A DNA stretch of 64,000 bases from assembly GCF_003385115.1 (NCBI RefSeq), contig NZ_QUNI01000005.1, positions 190,446-254,445 on the forward strand. The letters are read 5' to 3'. Numbering within the stretch: the first letter of the stretch is position 1; each line of letters begins with the position of its first letter. The notes beneath the pieces are model-generated. The model was not told the DNA's origin and searched no databases. It saw nothing but the letters and a program-made list of their open reading frames with translations. Below are positions 32,278 through 44,044 of the stretch, piece after piece. Source of the stretch: Flavobacterium aquicola (GTDB lineage: Bacteria > Bacteroidota > Bacteroidia > Flavobacteriales > Flavobacteriaceae). A program made the translations under genes and the position numbers.

Positions 32278-32449
32278 AGGGTGTTGCTCTCAAAGTTTTC
32301 ATAAAAAAATAATGTCTTTTTTGAGGCTAAAACTATTGCATATTAGATGATTATAATTGATTTCTAACTCGCTTAAAGTGGAATTGCCTGGTATGAAAAA
32401 CTACTGTTTTGAAAAATTTTATTATTTGAATGACTAATTTAAGAGCAAT

Positions 32450-32845
32450 TTAAAATTGATATTTTTTATCAAAATAATTTTTCAATAATCCAATCTGAAT
32501 CAAGATCATAAAAGGCACTATTAAAATGGCATACATAATGTTTCTGGAGAAATGGATTCCTGAAAAGAAAGCAGCAGCTCTTTCAGAATAGATTTTACCA
32601 ATTTCCAGATTGTTTTCTGTACCAGAAAAAAGAAAAGCATAAACTCCGACAATAAGCAACATAAAGGCAATAAAAAACCATGTCGTGTTGGAAATCAAAG
32701 GTTTGTAAATTTTAGTTCTGTGTTCTTCAGCTATTAAAACCTGAGACATTATTTTTTTGGTAAAATCAATTGATGGTGACTCTAAAGTATCTTCAGCCAT
32801 CATTTTTTCAATAAGATCTTCAATATTTTTATTGCTTTCTTTCAT
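32450..32845 (-). CDS. Small membrane protein co-transcribed with an ECF sigma factor
   Basis: A 131-residue protein with a cytoplasmic N-terminal half (NKNIEDLIEKMMAEDTLESPSIDFTKKIMSQVL) and two membrane segments, about residues 52-70 (WFFIAFMLLIVGVYAFLF) and 98-118. It overlaps the upstream sigma gene by 17 nt, so translation is coupled. The topology and position suggest a membrane-bound anti-sigma factor, with the N-terminal part holding the sigma factor. No ZAS or FecR domain is recognisable, so the role is inferred. Confidence 0.75.
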   Translation of the reverse strand: MKESNKNIEDLIEKMMAEDTLESPSIDFTKKIMSQVLIAEEHRTKIYKPLISNTTWFFIAFMLLIVGVYAFLFSGTENNLEIGKIYSERAAAFFSGIHFSRNIMYAILIVPFMILIQIGLLKNYFDKKYQF

Positions 32846-33416
32846 AACAATCTATTATTTCTGGTTCTAACTGCTTTTTTAAAATAACTGCTAACTTCTG
32901 TCGGCTTCTAAATAATTTTACTTTAACATTATTAGCTGTAATATTCATGACTTTGCCAATTTCGTCTAAATTCTGATCTTCGAAATAAAATAAAGTCAGT
33001 AAAAAATTCTCTTCGCTGGGCAGTAAATTTAAGCAATTTTGAATTGTTTGCTTTCGTTCTTTTTCTTCTAAAGCACTCAGCGCATTATCCATCGTTTTAA
33101 TCAAATGTGCTGAAAATTCATCTATCGAAATATTATTTTCTTCTTTTTTGTTTTTCTTCAGACGGTCTAAACAGGTGTTGTAAGCTATTTTATAAATCCA
33201 GGTCGAAAATTTCGAATCCCCTTTAAATTTACTTAAAGAATTGTATATTTTGATGAAAGTGTCCTGCGCAACTTCTTCAGCTTCTTCTCTGTTTTTAACC
33301 ATTTTAAGTGCCAAAGTAAAAATCAAGTATTTATAGCGGTCAACGAGTACAGCAAACGCATTTGTTTCGCCATTTATCACTTTATCTATATAGTGCTGAT
33401 CGTTTTGAGTACTCAT
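32829..33416 (-). CDS. ECF-type RNA polymerase sigma factor
   Basis: A 195-residue sigma-70-family factor of the extracytoplasmic-function class. Region 2 (LVDRYKYLIFTLALKMVKNREEAEEVAQDTFIKIYNSL, then FSTWIYKIAYNTCLDRLK) spans about residues 24-100, and region 4 (LLPSEENFLLTLFYFEDQNLDEIGKVMNITANNVKVKLFRSRQKL) is about 130-180. The last 17 nt overlap a small membrane protein gene, the likely anti-sigma. It is divergent from a DUF6249 membrane protein that may be a target. No -33/-7 consensus is obvious upstream, so it may autoregulate. Confidence 0.92.
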   Translation of the reverse strand: MSTQNDQHYIDKVINGETNAFAVLVDRYKYLIFTLALKMVKNREEAEEVAQDTFIKIYNSLSKFKGDSKFSTWIYKIAYNTCLDRLKKNKKEENNISIDEFSAHLIKTMDNALSALEEKERKQTIQNCLNLLPSEENFLLTLFYFEDQNLDEIGKVMNITANNVKVKLFRSRQKLAVILKKQLEPEIIDCYERKQ

Positions 33417-33639
33417 ATTAATGTAAGACGATAATTTATTTGCATAGGTTACAACTTCTAGATAAAAACTCTAATCTTAAATTTTAAATCAAAAATTAAA
33501 TTCGTACACCACATTAAATTTAAAACTTATTAAAGAGACAGTTGCTGCCAATCATATTTATTTTTTTTTCTAAAAGCTGTAACCTAAACAAAAGTCATCT
33601 CGTCATATGGAATATCAATCAATTAAAAAATATAAAATT

Positions 33640-33987
33640 ATGGGACCAGAAATTTTAATTCCAATTACGCTCTTTATGATGATCTTCGGGATTTTCTATC
33701 TTATTTATTCAACCAGAAACAGAGAGCGGTTAGCACTTATCGAAAAAGGCATTGATGCCAGTATCTTTTTAAAAGGAAAAGAGAATGGAGTTCCGGCGTG
33801 GAAAATTTTGGTAGTGAACCTTGCCTTCTTATTAATAGGCAGCGGTATTGGGATTTTTATCGCCTTACTTATTACAACCTACACATCTTTAGAAAATGGT
33901 GCTGTTTATCCGTCTATTATTTTTATAATGGCAGGAGTAGGCTTGCTTGCAGGATTTAGGACCGCTAAAGATCTGGATAAAGAATAA
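33640..33987 (+). CDS. DUF6249 membrane protein
   Basis: A 115-residue protein with three hydrophobic segments: about residues 3-22 (ILIPITLFMMIFGIFYLIY), 55-80 (AFLLIGSGIGIFIALL) and 90-108. Between the first two is a soluble loop with RNRERLALIEKGIDASIF, the conserved R-x-ER-A-L-x-EKG pattern of DUF6249. This family is of unknown function but frequently sits beside ECF sigma factors in Bacteroidota, as here (divergent). The ATG at 33640 (MGPEI) is preferred over 33607, since the extra 11 residues are not hydrophobic and are atypical for the family. Confidence 0.8.
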   Translation: MGPEILIPITLFMMIFGIFYLIYSTRNRERLALIEKGIDASIFLKGKENGVPAWKILVVNLAFLLIGSGIGIFIALLITTYTSLENGAVYPSIIFIMAGVGLLAGFRTAKDLDKE

Positions 33988-34004
33988 GTTTTTTTAGCTA
34001 ATAC

Positions 34005-34050
34005 AAAAAATAACGTATCTAGAAAATTATTTCTTGATACGTTATTTTTT
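34005..34050 (-). terminator. Bidirectional terminator between DUF6249 and rnhA
   Basis: AAAAATAACGTATC and GATACGTTATTTTT form a 14-bp perfect stem flanked by A and T runs. It sits between convergent genes and can stop transcription from both sides. Confidence 0.85.
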
Positions 34051-34530
34051 TTAATCCATTTTTGAACCGATGGTTTCATAATAAACATCGACAGAAAGTT
34101 TAGGTTTCATGGATGCCATAACGGCTAATTCATCACACCTTTCATTTTGAGGATGGTTATTGTGTCCTTTAATCCATTTAAAATCGACTTGATGCTTGCG
34201 GTAAACAATTAAAAAACGTTTCCATAAATCAGGGTTTTTTCTAGCAGAAAAGTTTTTTTTCTCCCAGCCAAAGACCCATTTTTTTAAAACCGAATCGACA
34301 ACATATTTAGAATCTGAAATGACCAAAACCTTCATGTTTGGATTTTTAAGTTTCTCCAGACCGACAATTACAGCCAGAAGTTCCATTCTATTATTTGTCG
34401 TTAGCCGAAAGCCCTCATAGAATTCTTTTTTATGCGGTGTCCCAACTAATTCCATTACCACACCGTAACCGCCATTTCCGGGATTTCCTTTAGCGGCACC
34501 ATCGGTGTAAATATGTACTTCATGTCCCAT
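34051..34530 (-). CDS. rnhA: Ribonuclease HI
   Basis: A 159-residue enzyme that cuts RNA in RNA-DNA hybrids. Catalytic residues are visible: Asp10 (HIYTDGAAKGNPG), Glu50 (NNRMELLAV), Asp73 (VISDSKYVVDS) and Asp133 (NERCDELAV), plus the His123 of KGHNNHP. The C-terminal WIKGHN...DELA block is complete. Length is normal. It lies 5 nt downstream of purN on the same strand, so the two are probably one operon, although their functions are unrelated. Confidence 0.95.
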   Translation of the reverse strand: MGHEVHIYTDGAAKGNPGNGGYGVVMELVGTPHKKEFYEGFRLTTNNRMELLAVIVGLEKLKNPNMKVLVISDSKYVVDSVLKKWVFGWEKKNFSARKNPDLWKRFLIVYRKHQVDFKWIKGHNNHPQNERCDELAVMASMKPKLSVDVYYETIGSKMD

Positions 34531-34535
34531 TTAGA

Positions 34536-35099
34536 TTATTGTTCTAAAATTGTCTGAATAATTTCTGGAAAATACTTTTGTTCCAGTTCATGAATCTTTT
34601 CAGCCACGGTTTCTGGAGTATCACTGTCTGTCAGTGCAACATTTTTTTGGAAAATAATACCGCCTTCATCATAATGCTCGTTTACATAATGAATGGATAT
34701 TCCGGTTTCTTTTTCCTTATTGTTAACTATTGCCCTGTGTATGTGCATGCCGTACATACCTTTACCTCCATAATTAGGCAATAGTGCTGGATGAATATTG
34801 ATAATTTTATTAGGGTATTTTTCGATTATGTTTTCTGGGAACTTTAGTAGGAAACCAGCCAGAACTATCAGATCTGGATCGATTTTCTGTATTTTATGTA
34901 AGATAGTTCTTTCTGTTAAATCATCTTTTGAAAAAATTTCAATAGGAATTAGATGATTTTTTGCCCTTTCTATAACTTTTGCAGAAGCATTATTTGTAAA
35001 GACCGAAACAACACGCGCAATTTCAGTTTTTTCAAAATATTTAATAATGTTTTCGGCATTAGTTCCTGATCCTGAGGCAAAAACAATAATTTTTTTCAT
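34536..35099 (-). CDS. purN: Phosphoribosylglycinamide formyltransferase
   Basis: A 187-residue enzyme that transfers a formyl group from 10-formyltetrahydrofolate to GAR, the third step of purine synthesis. The start is set at the ATG at 35099 (MKKIIVFASGSGTN), which places the phosphate-binding SGSGTN loop at residues 9-14; the open frame runs another 20 hydrophobic codons upstream that do not belong to the family. Catalytic elements are LLKFPENIIEKYPNKIINIHPALLPNYGG (Asn, His) and YDEGGII (Asp). It is upstream of rnhA and divergent from acpP. Confidence 0.94.
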   Translation of the reverse strand: MKKIIVFASGSGTNAENIIKYFEKTEIARVVSVFTNNASAKVIERAKNHLIPIEIFSKDDLTERTILHKIQKIDPDLIVLAGFLLKFPENIIEKYPNKIINIHPALLPNYGGKGMYGMHIHRAIVNNKEKETGISIHYVNEHYDEGGIIFQKNVALTDSDTPETVAEKIHELEQKYFPEIIQTILEQ

Positions 35100-35236
35100 A
35101 ATTGAATTAATTTTTAGAATGCAAAAAACGGAATAAAAAACGAAAATAAATAGTATCAAAAGAGCTTTCTTAGAATTAATTTTATAAATTAGTGTTACAT
35201 TTATAAACTAAATCGTGGTTTTAAAATAAAGTTTTT

Positions 35237-35244
35237 TATTTTTG
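35237..35244 (+). promoter_or_regulatory. -7 box of acpP
   Basis: TATTTTTG matches TAnnTTTG, 30 nt before the acpP ATG. The -33 region has a GTGG in place of TTTG at the expected spacing. Confidence 0.55.
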
Positions 35245-35274
35245 CCAACAAATTAAATTCTAAAATTAAAGATT

Positions 35275-35511
35275 ATGTCAGACATTGCATCAAGAGTAAA
35301 AGCGATTATCGTAGACAAATTAGGTGTTGACGAAAACGAAGTTGTAACAGAAGCAAGCTTCACTAATGATTTGGGAGCTGACTCATTAGACACTGTTGAG
35401 CTTATTATGGAATTCGAAAAAGAATTTGATATTCAAATTCCAGATGATCAAGCAGAAAACATTGCTACTGTTGGTCAAGCTATCTCTTACATCGAGGAAG
35501 CTAAAAAATAA
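35275..35511 (+). CDS. acpP: Acyl carrier protein
   Basis: A 78-residue acidic protein that carries the growing fatty acyl chain on phosphopantetheine. The attachment site is Ser37 in [11 protein letters not shown]. Helices and acidic surface are as usual ([15 protein letters not shown]). It is followed 191 nt later by fabF, with a terminator between, so the two may be transcribed partly separately as in other bacteria where acpP needs high expression. Confidence 0.97.
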   Translation: MSDIASRVKAIIVDKLGVDENEVVTEASFTNDLGADSLDTVELIMEFEKEFDIQIPDDQAENIATVGQAISYIEEAKK

Positions 35512-35518
35512 TAATTAT

Positions 35519-35560
35519 ACACCCGATTTCTAAAATTTTTTAAAATTTTAAGTCGGGTGT
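35519..35560 (+). terminator. Terminator or attenuator after acpP
   Basis: ACACCCGA and TCGGGTGT form an 8-bp GC-containing stem extended by AT pairs, followed by TTATTATTT. It starts 7 nt after the acpP stop and may let only part of transcription reach fabF. Confidence 0.65.
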
Positions 35561-35702
35561 TATTATTTAAAAAATTAAATTTTTAGATTGAACTTCAATC
35601 AAATTATATTTACAATAAAAACCCATGGCTCTTTTAGTTACTTTTTATAGTATAGAAAGCATGGGCTTTATTTGTTAAAAGATAACAAAAATAAAAACGT
35701 TT

Positions 35703-36962
35703 ATGGTTTTAAGAAGAGTTGTTGTAACAGGCCTTGGAGCTCTTACTCCCATTGGAAATAATATCCAAGAATATTGGGACGCACTTGTGAATGGAGTTAG
35801 CGGAGCGGCTCCTATTACTTATTATGATACAGAAAAGCATAAAACGAAATTTGCCTGTGAAGTAAAAAACTTCAATATCGAAGATTTTATGGATCGTAAA
35901 GAATCTCGAAGATTAGACAAATTTGCTCAATATGCTGTTGCCGCAAGTGATGAAGCGATTAAAGATGCTGGACTTACTGATGGTAATATCGATAAAGAAA
36001 GAGTTGGTGTTATTTGGGGAGCAGGAATTGGCGGTTTAGAAACTTTCCAGGAAGAAGTAATTTATTATACAAAATGTGATGGAGCCCCAAAATTCAATCC
36101 GTTTTTTATTCCTAAAATGATTGCCGATATTGCTCCTGCGCATATCTCAATGCGTAATGGTTATATGGGGCCAAATTATACTACTGTTTCTGCGTGTGCA
36201 TCTTCTGCAAATGCATTAATTGATGCTTTCAACTACATCCGTTTAGGAATGTGTGATGTTATTATATCAGGAGGCTCGGAGGCTGCAATTACTATTGCAG
36301 GTATGGGAGGTTTTAACTCAATGCATGCTTTATCTACCAGAAATGAAAGCCCTGAAACAGCTTCAAGACCTTTTGATGCAACTAGAGATGGTTTTGTCTT
36401 AGGAGAAGGGGCAGGAGCTCTAGTTCTTGAGGAATACGAACATGCAATAGCAAGGGGTGCTAAGATTTATTGTGAAATAGGCGGTGGCGGTATGTCTTCA
36501 GATGCTTATCACTTAACTGCACCGCATCCGGAAGGAATTGGTGTTATTGCAGTAATGAAAAACACATTAAGAGATGCAGGAATGAACCCGGAAGATGTTG
36601 ATCACATCAATACTCACGGAACTTCTACTCCATTAGGAGATGTAGCCGAATTAAAAGCAATTAGCGCTGTTTTTGGTGATCATGCAAAATCCATTAATAT
36701 CAATTCAACTAAATCAATGACTGGGCATTTACTTGGTGCAGCTGGAGCTATTGAAGCTATTGCTTCTATTTTAGCAATGCAGTACGGGATTGTTCCTCCA
36801 ACAATTAATCATACAGTTGTTGATGAAAATATTGACCCATCATTAAACCTTACATTAAATACACCACAAAAAAGAGAAGTAAATGTTGCTATGAGTAATA
36901 CTTTTGGCTTTGGTGGACATAATGCCTGCGTATTGTTTAAAAAATTAGATTACAAAGCATAA
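35703..36962 (+). CDS. fabF: Beta-ketoacyl-ACP synthase II
   Basis: A 419-residue condensing enzyme that extends acyl-ACP with malonyl-ACP. Catalytic Cys165 lies in TVSACASSANAL; the two histidines are in HINTHGTSTPLGD and near GHLLGAAGAIEA, and the closing glycine-rich NTFGFGGHNA is present. Length is normal. Its start is ATG at 35703 (MVLRRVVVTGLGALTPIG). The stop codon is 1 nt from the rnc start, so the two are translationally linked. Confidence 0.96.
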   Translation: MVLRRVVVTGLGALTPIGNNIQEYWDALVNGVSGAAPITYYDTEKHKTKFACEVKNFNIEDFMDRKESRRLDKFAQYAVAASDEAIKDAGLTDGNIDKERVGVIWGAGIGGLETFQEEVIYYTKCDGAPKFNPFFIPKMIADIAPAHISMRNGYMGPNYTTVSACASSANALIDAFNYIRLGMCDVIISGGSEAAITIAGMGGFNSMHALSTRNESPETASRPFDATRDGFVLGEGAGALVLEEYEHAIARGAKIYCEIGGGGMSSDAYHLTAPHPEGIGVIAVMKNTLRDAGMNPEDVDHINTHGTSTPLGDVAELKAISAVFGDHAKSININSTKSMTGHLLGAAGAIEAIASILAMQYGIVPPTINHTVVDENIDPSLNLTLNTPQKREVNVAMSNTFGFGGHNACVLFKKLDYKA

Positions 36963-36963
36963 A

Positions 36964-37704
36964 ATGCGTTTTCTAAAAAAAATATTCTCAAAATCCCGTT
37001 CTCTAGAAGACGGGATTTTTTTTAATTCTATCCAAAATATTCTTGGATTTGAGCCTATAACTATAGAATTTTACAAAAAAGCATTCACTCATCGCTCTTC
37101 AAACCGCATTGATTTAAAAGGAAATCCTGTTAACTACGAGAGGCTTGAGTTCTTAGGCGATGCTATGCTAAGTTCTGTTATTGCTGCTTATTTATTCAAT
37201 GAAGCGCCCCTTGGAGACGAGGGTTACTTAACAAAAATGCGCTCAAAAATAGTTAGTAGAGAGCATTTGAATGAATTGGGCAAAGACTTAAATTTAATAG
37301 AATTTGTAGAAAGCAAGGTTCCTGTGCATCATTTTGGAGAAAATATACATGGTAATATATTCGAATCATTGATTGGCGCCATATATTTGGACAAAGGCTA
37401 TGTGTATTGCGAGAAATTTATACAAAAAAGAGTAATAACACCGTATGTTGATATTGCCCGATTAGAAGGTAAAGTTATCAGTTATAAAAGTCTTGTCATA
37501 GAATGGTGCCAAAAAGAAAAAAAACAGTTTCACTATGATATCTTTGAGGACAATGCAATTGATGGACAGCGATTATTTGGAGTTAAACTAAGTATTGATG
37601 ATAAAGTTATTGCAAAAGCGAGAGCTACTTCAAAAAAGAAAGCTGAAGAAAAAGCATCACAGCGGGCTTACTTCGCTTTTCAAGAAAAAATTGAAAGAAA
37701 ATAG
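36964..37704 (+). CDS. rnc: Ribonuclease III
   Basis: A 246-residue endonuclease for double-stranded RNA (rRNA processing and small-RNA decay). The signature NYERLEFLGDAMLSSVIAAYL is near residue 60 with the catalytic Glu and Asp, and a second metal site is in FESLIGAIYLDKGY near 135. The C-terminal double-stranded RNA-binding domain (SYKSLVIEWCQKEKKQFHY to KKKAEEKASQRAYFAF) is complete. Order acpP-fabF-rnc is conserved in many bacteria. It starts 1 nt after fabF. Confidence 0.95.
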   Translation: MRFLKKIFSKSRSLEDGIFFNSIQNILGFEPITIEFYKKAFTHRSSNRIDLKGNPVNYERLEFLGDAMLSSVIAAYLFNEAPLGDEGYLTKMRSKIVSREHLNELGKDLNLIEFVESKVPVHHFGENIHGNIFESLIGAIYLDKGYVYCEKFIQKRVITPYVDIARLEGKVISYKSLVIEWCQKEKKQFHYDIFEDNAIDGQRLFGVKLSIDDKVIAKARATSKKKAEEKASQRAYFAFQEKIERK

Positions 37705-37813
37705 CTAAATGATTATCAATGCTACATCGTTTTCGTTAATAAAATATCATAATCCTAGAGCTTTAGCGTCCTTATACTAATTTAGAAATATTATATTTAC
37801 AGCTTATTTTTTA

Positions 37814-38308
37814 ATGACCATGGCAATTCATAAACTGAATTTTGGTGAATTTGATGAGATAGATTATGATCTTATCGCTATTCACACCACATTAGAAGAT
37901 TACCGATTGGCTTATTTTATCAATCAAAAACTTCATGTAAACCTGAATAAATCTATCAAAGAAATTCAAATTACTGATAAAGAAGGGGAAGTTCATTTTT
38001 CTAGATTTCATTATTATGAAAAGAAAAAAGATATTTCGTGGGATTTGATACAGAATATAAACGAAGTCATTCAAAAAAAAAAAGAAGACAATCAAAGTTT
38101 GTTTACAAATTTTGACATAGAAGTAGCAAAAAAAGTGTACATGATTCCTGAATTCAAAAAAGTAAATTACTTTTTGAAAATAGAAAACAGCGAAGACGAC
38201 ACCAATCTTTTGAAAATTCAAAGTGAGCTGAATTCAATAGATCAAATAGCTGCCAGCTATATTGTTGAAATAAATAAGATAAAATCAAAAAACAATTTAA
38301 TTTTTTAA
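37814..38308 (+). CDS. IPExxxVDY family protein
   Basis: A 164-residue Bacteroidota-specific protein of unknown function. The family-naming motif appears here as MIPEFKKVNYFL near residue 110, with Asn replacing the usual Asp. The N terminus HKLNFGEFDEIDYDLIAIHTTLEDYRLAYFIN is also typical. A second ATG at 37820 is equally possible. It ends 5 nt before pyk, and this pairing with pyruvate kinase is conserved in Flavobacteria, which suggests a role tied to pyk expression or activity, though none has been shown. Confidence 0.9.
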   Translation: MTMAIHKLNFGEFDEIDYDLIAIHTTLEDYRLAYFINQKLHVNLNKSIKEIQITDKEGEVHFSRFHYYEKKKDISWDLIQNINEVIQKKKEDNQSLFTNFDIEVAKKVYMIPEFKKVNYFLKIENSEDDTNLLKIQSELNSIDQIAASYIVEINKIKSKNNLIF

Positions 38309-38313
38309 GAAAA

Positions 38314-39744
38314 ATGCTTACAAACAAAAAGACCAAAATTGTAGCCACACTTGGGCCTGCATGTAGTACACGAGAAATCATTAAAGATATGATTGAGGCA
38401 GGTGTAAATGTATTTAGAGTAAATTTTTCGCATGCTGATTATGAAGATGTTAAAAATAAAATCAACATTATCCGCGGTATAAACGAAGAATTTGGATACA
38501 CTACTGGTATTCTTGGAGATTTACAAGGTCCTAAACTTCGTGTTGGGGTTATGGAAGACGGCGTTGTTGTAAACGATGGTGATTTAATCACTTTTACAAC
38601 TGCTGAAGATATAATAGGTACTTCGAAAAAAGTATTTATGAAATACAAAAACTTCCCAAATGATGTTAATCCAGGAGAAAGAATATTACTTGATGATGGA
38701 AAATTAATTTTTGAAATCGTTGAAACAGATAAAAAATCAGAAGTTGTTGCCCGCGTTATTCAAGGAGGTGAATTAAAATCTAAGAAAGGGGTAAACTTAC
38801 CAAATACAAAAATTTCTTTACCTGCACTGACAGAAAAAGACATCGCTGATGCCATTTTTGCAATAGAAATGAAATTAGACTGGATTGCTCTTTCATTTGT
38901 TAAGACTCCAAGAGATTTACAAGATTTACAAGAATTAATCGCAAAACACTCCGAATATAAAATTCCAATTATTGCCAAAATCGAAATGCCTGAAGCATTA
39001 GAGAACATGGATAGAATTGTGGCTTATTGTGATGCATTAATGGTTGCAAGAGGTGATTTGGGTGTTGAACTTCCTGCTCATGAAGTACCATTAGTACAAA
39101 AAGAGCTAATCCGCAGAGCTAAAACTGCTAGAATTCCAGTAATTGTTGCTACACAAATGATGGAGACTATGATTACAAGTTTGACTCCAACTCGTGCTGA
39201 AGTAAATGACGTAGCTAATTCGGTTATGGATGGTGCAGATGCTGTAATGCTTTCTGGAGAAACTGCTGCAGGAAATTATCCAGTACAGGTTATCCAAAAA
39301 ATGACTCAAATACTTGAAGCTGTTGAAGATTCTCCGCTTATTCAAGTTCCTCAAAATTCTCCACAGGTAAGAACTAACCGTTTTATTACTAAAACAGTTT
39401 GTCAGCATGCAGCTACTATGGCTAATGTAATCAAAGCTAAAGCAATTTGTACTTTGACAAATAGTGGTTATACAGCGTTCCAAATTTCGGCATGGAGACC
39501 TTCTGCTCACATTTTAGTTTTTACATCAAACAAAAGAATTATCACTCAGCTTAATTTATTATGGGGAGTAAAATCTTTCTATTATGAAAAATCAGTAAGT
39601 ACAGATGACACTGTTATTGATGTAAATAATATTGTAAAAGAAAAAGGTTTTGTAAAAAAAGGAGATTTCTTAATCAACTTGGCAGCTATGCCAATTGTTG
39701 AAAAAGGGATGGTTAATACCCTAAGAATTTCTGAAATAGAATAA
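38314..39744 (+). CDS. pyk: Pyruvate kinase
   Basis: A 476-residue glycolytic enzyme that makes pyruvate and ATP from phosphoenolpyruvate. Motifs run KTKIVATLGPACSTRE, NVFRVNFSHADYED, GDLQGPKLRVG, IIAKIEMPEALENMD (catalytic Lys and Glu), ALMVARGDLGVELP and IPVIVATQMMETMI, then the C-terminal regulatory domain. Length is normal. It ends an operon begun by the IPExxxVDY gene and is followed by a strong terminator. Confidence 0.97.
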   Translation: MLTNKKTKIVATLGPACSTREIIKDMIEAGVNVFRVNFSHADYEDVKNKINIIRGINEEFGYTTGILGDLQGPKLRVGVMEDGVVVNDGDLITFTTAEDIIGTSKKVFMKYKNFPNDVNPGERILLDDGKLIFEIVETDKKSEVVARVIQGGELKSKKGVNLPNTKISLPALTEKDIADAIFAIEMKLDWIALSFVKTPRDLQDLQELIAKHSEYKIPIIAKIEMPEALENMDRIVAYCDALMVARGDLGVELPAHEVPLVQKELIRRAKTARIPVIVATQMMETMITSLTPTRAEVNDVANSVMDGADAVMLSGETAAGNYPVQVIQKMTQILEAVEDSPLIQVPQNSPQVRTNRFITKTVCQHAATMANVIKAKAICTLTNSGYTAFQISAWRPSAHILVFTSNKRIITQLNLLWGVKSFYYEKSVSTDDTVIDVNNIVKEKGFVKKGDFLINLAAMPIVEKGMVNTLRISEIE

Positions 39745-39764
39745 ATTTTTTAATGCCAATATAT

Positions 39765-39807
39765 AAAACCGTCTTAAATCCTTTAAAGATTAAAGACGGT
39801 TTTTTTC
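39765..39807 (+). terminator. Terminator of pyk
   Basis: AAACCGTCTTAAATC and its complement ATTAAAGACGGTTT form a long stem with a CTTTAAAG loop, followed by a T run. It lies 20 nt after the pyk stop. Confidence 0.85.
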
Positions 39808-39850
39808 ATTTAAATTTTTGATTATTTTTACAGAAACAAAACCTCTTTGA

Positions 39851-41497
39851 ATGAGTCGATTATTGTTATTTGTTGTTATTTTGCTTCTGCCTTATTATTC
39901 AATATCTCAAACAGATTCAGAGTCATTATTAGCTGCAATAGACCAAACTATTGAAAATAATTCCTTTTACACTCAAAAGAAAGAACGAGAAATTACGCAG
40001 CTTAAATCGCTTTTAAAAAGTACCAGCGCTTTTAGTTCTAAATACGAGATTACTCAAAAACTGTATATCAGTTACAATTCCTATCAGTCAGACTCCGCTT
40101 TAGTCTATGCTAGAAAAAACCTTAAAATTGCAGAAAGTCTTAAAAATTCAGAAAAACTAAACCAAGCTGAAATAAATCTTGTGTCCATAATGGGAACACT
40201 AGGAATGTACAAAGAAGGTATTGATGTACTTAATTCTATTGTTATTTTACCGGTTTCTTCTCTAAAAGGACCTTTTTACAGCGTAAGCCGGACAATTTAT
40301 GGACAAATGGCCGACAATGCTTCTTCTCCACAAGAAAAAGAAAAGTATTTATCACTTGCAAAGAAATATCGGGATTCTTGCATTACATATTTTCCAACTA
40401 ACACTGTTTCTTACATTACAGCTAAAGCCGATCGGAATTTAGACCATCAGCAGCCAACAGAAACCCTGCATTTATTACTTCCGTATTTTCCTAAAATTGA
40501 AGATAGTGATCCTAATCGGGCGATTATATCGTATCTCATTTCGCAAGCTTATAAACAAAAAAAAGACAGATTACAGCAGAAAAAATGGTTAAGCATTTCG
40601 GCTTTATCTGACTTGCGATTAGCTAAAAAAGAATATATTTCTCTTCGTTCATTAGCATTTTTGCAATATGAAGACGGCGATATTGAACGAGCTTATACTT
40701 ATATCAAACGCTCTCTAGATGATGCAGTGGCTTGTAATGCACGTTTGAGAACCTACGAAATATCAAAAATGCTCCCAATCATAAGTGAATCTTATCAGCA
40801 GCAAAGCGAAACTAACAGATTTCAATTGGTAGTTTTTTTAATTAGTGCTGGTTTTTTGGTACTTGTTTTGTTAACGCTTTTGTTTTTGTTTTTTAAACAG
40901 ATGAAAAAATTAGCAGCAGCAAAAAAAGAGCTGAGTTTGGCTAATTTTAAACTTTCGGAACTGAATGCTGAGCTAAATACTTTTAATGAAAAATTAAATC
41001 TGTCGAACAATACTTTGACTGAAGCTAATTTTTTGAAAGAAATTTATATTGGCCGTTACATGGATCAATGTTCGGATTATTTAGGAAAACTGGATGAATA
41101 CCAAAGGAAACTAAATGTACTGGCTACCACTGGTAAAATAAATGATCTGATCAGTACCGCAAAATCAAAAGACTACATCGAAAATGAATTAAGAGAGTTT
41201 TATGCCAATTTTGACAAAACATTTTTAGAATTATTTCCTGACTTTATTCGTGATTTCAATATTTTGTTACTTCCAAATGAAACCGTCCATCCAAAAGAAG
41301 GGGAACAGCTTAACACCGAATTAAGGATTTTTGCTCTAATTCGTTTGGGAATAAAAGACAGTGCCAAAATTTCCGTGTTCCTTCGGTATTCTATTTCTAC
41401 TATTTACAATTACCGTTCACAGCTCAAAAACAAATCCGCCGGACCAAGAGACGAATTTGAAGAAAGGGTAATGCAGATTGGAACAAGTACTAAGTAA
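39851..41497 (+). CDS. DUF6377 membrane-bound regulator
   Basis: A 548-residue protein. After a signal peptide (about 1-19), the periplasmic part (about 20-320) is helical and TPR-like (DSALVYARKNLKIAESLKNSEKL, DIERAYTYIKRSLDDAVAC). A single membrane segment is near 325-347, followed by a coiled coil (AKKELSLANFKLSELNAELNTF) and a cytoplasmic end with LIRLGIKDSAKISVFLRYSISTIYNYRS, which has the turn and helix pattern of a LuxR-like winged helix. This is the DUF6377 layout, thought to act as a membrane-anchored regulator of nearby glycan genes. The next gene is a SusB-like alpha-glucosidase. Confidence 0.85.
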   Translation: MSRLLLFVVILLLPYYSISQTDSESLLAAIDQTIENNSFYTQKKEREITQLKSLLKSTSAFSSKYEITQKLYISYNSYQSDSALVYARKNLKIAESLKNSEKLNQAEINLVSIMGTLGMYKEGIDVLNSIVILPVSSLKGPFYSVSRTIYGQMADNASSPQEKEKYLSLAKKYRDSCITYFPTNTVSYITAKADRNLDHQQPTETLHLLLPYFPKIEDSDPNRAIISYLISQAYKQKKDRLQQKKWLSISALSDLRLAKKEYISLRSLAFLQYEDGDIERAYTYIKRSLDDAVACNARLRTYEISKMLPIISESYQQQSETNRFQLVVFLISAGFLVLVLLTLLFLFFKQMKKLAAAKKELSLANFKLSELNAELNTFNEKLNLSNNTLTEANFLKEIYIGRYMDQCSDYLGKLDEYQRKLNVLATTGKINDLISTAKSKDYIENELREFYANFDKTFLELFPDFIRDFNILLLPNETVHPKEGEQLNTELRIFALIRLGIKDSAKISVFLRYSISTIYNYRSQLKNKSAGPRDEFEERVMQIGTSTK

Positions 41498-43936
<2,439 letters not shown>

Positions 43937-43980
43937 TAGTATGATATTACCCTAACGGATAAACAAATAGACAACTATTA

Positions 43981-44030
43981 AAAATTAAGGCTCATTAAGG
44001 ATTAAATACTTAATAAGCCTTAATTTTTTT
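43981..44030. terminator. Bidirectional terminator between GH97 and DUF5689 genes
   Basis: AAAATTAAGGCT (43981-43992) and AGCCTTAATTTTTTT (44016-44030) form a 12-bp stem between convergent genes. Confidence 0.8.
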
Positions 44031-44044
44031 AATGGTTTAAAATC

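Noticed and set aside
39106..39510. Minus-strand 134-codon frame in pyk
   Set aside because: Antisense to a conserved part of pyruvate kinase; Ser/Cys-rich composition typical of a shadow.
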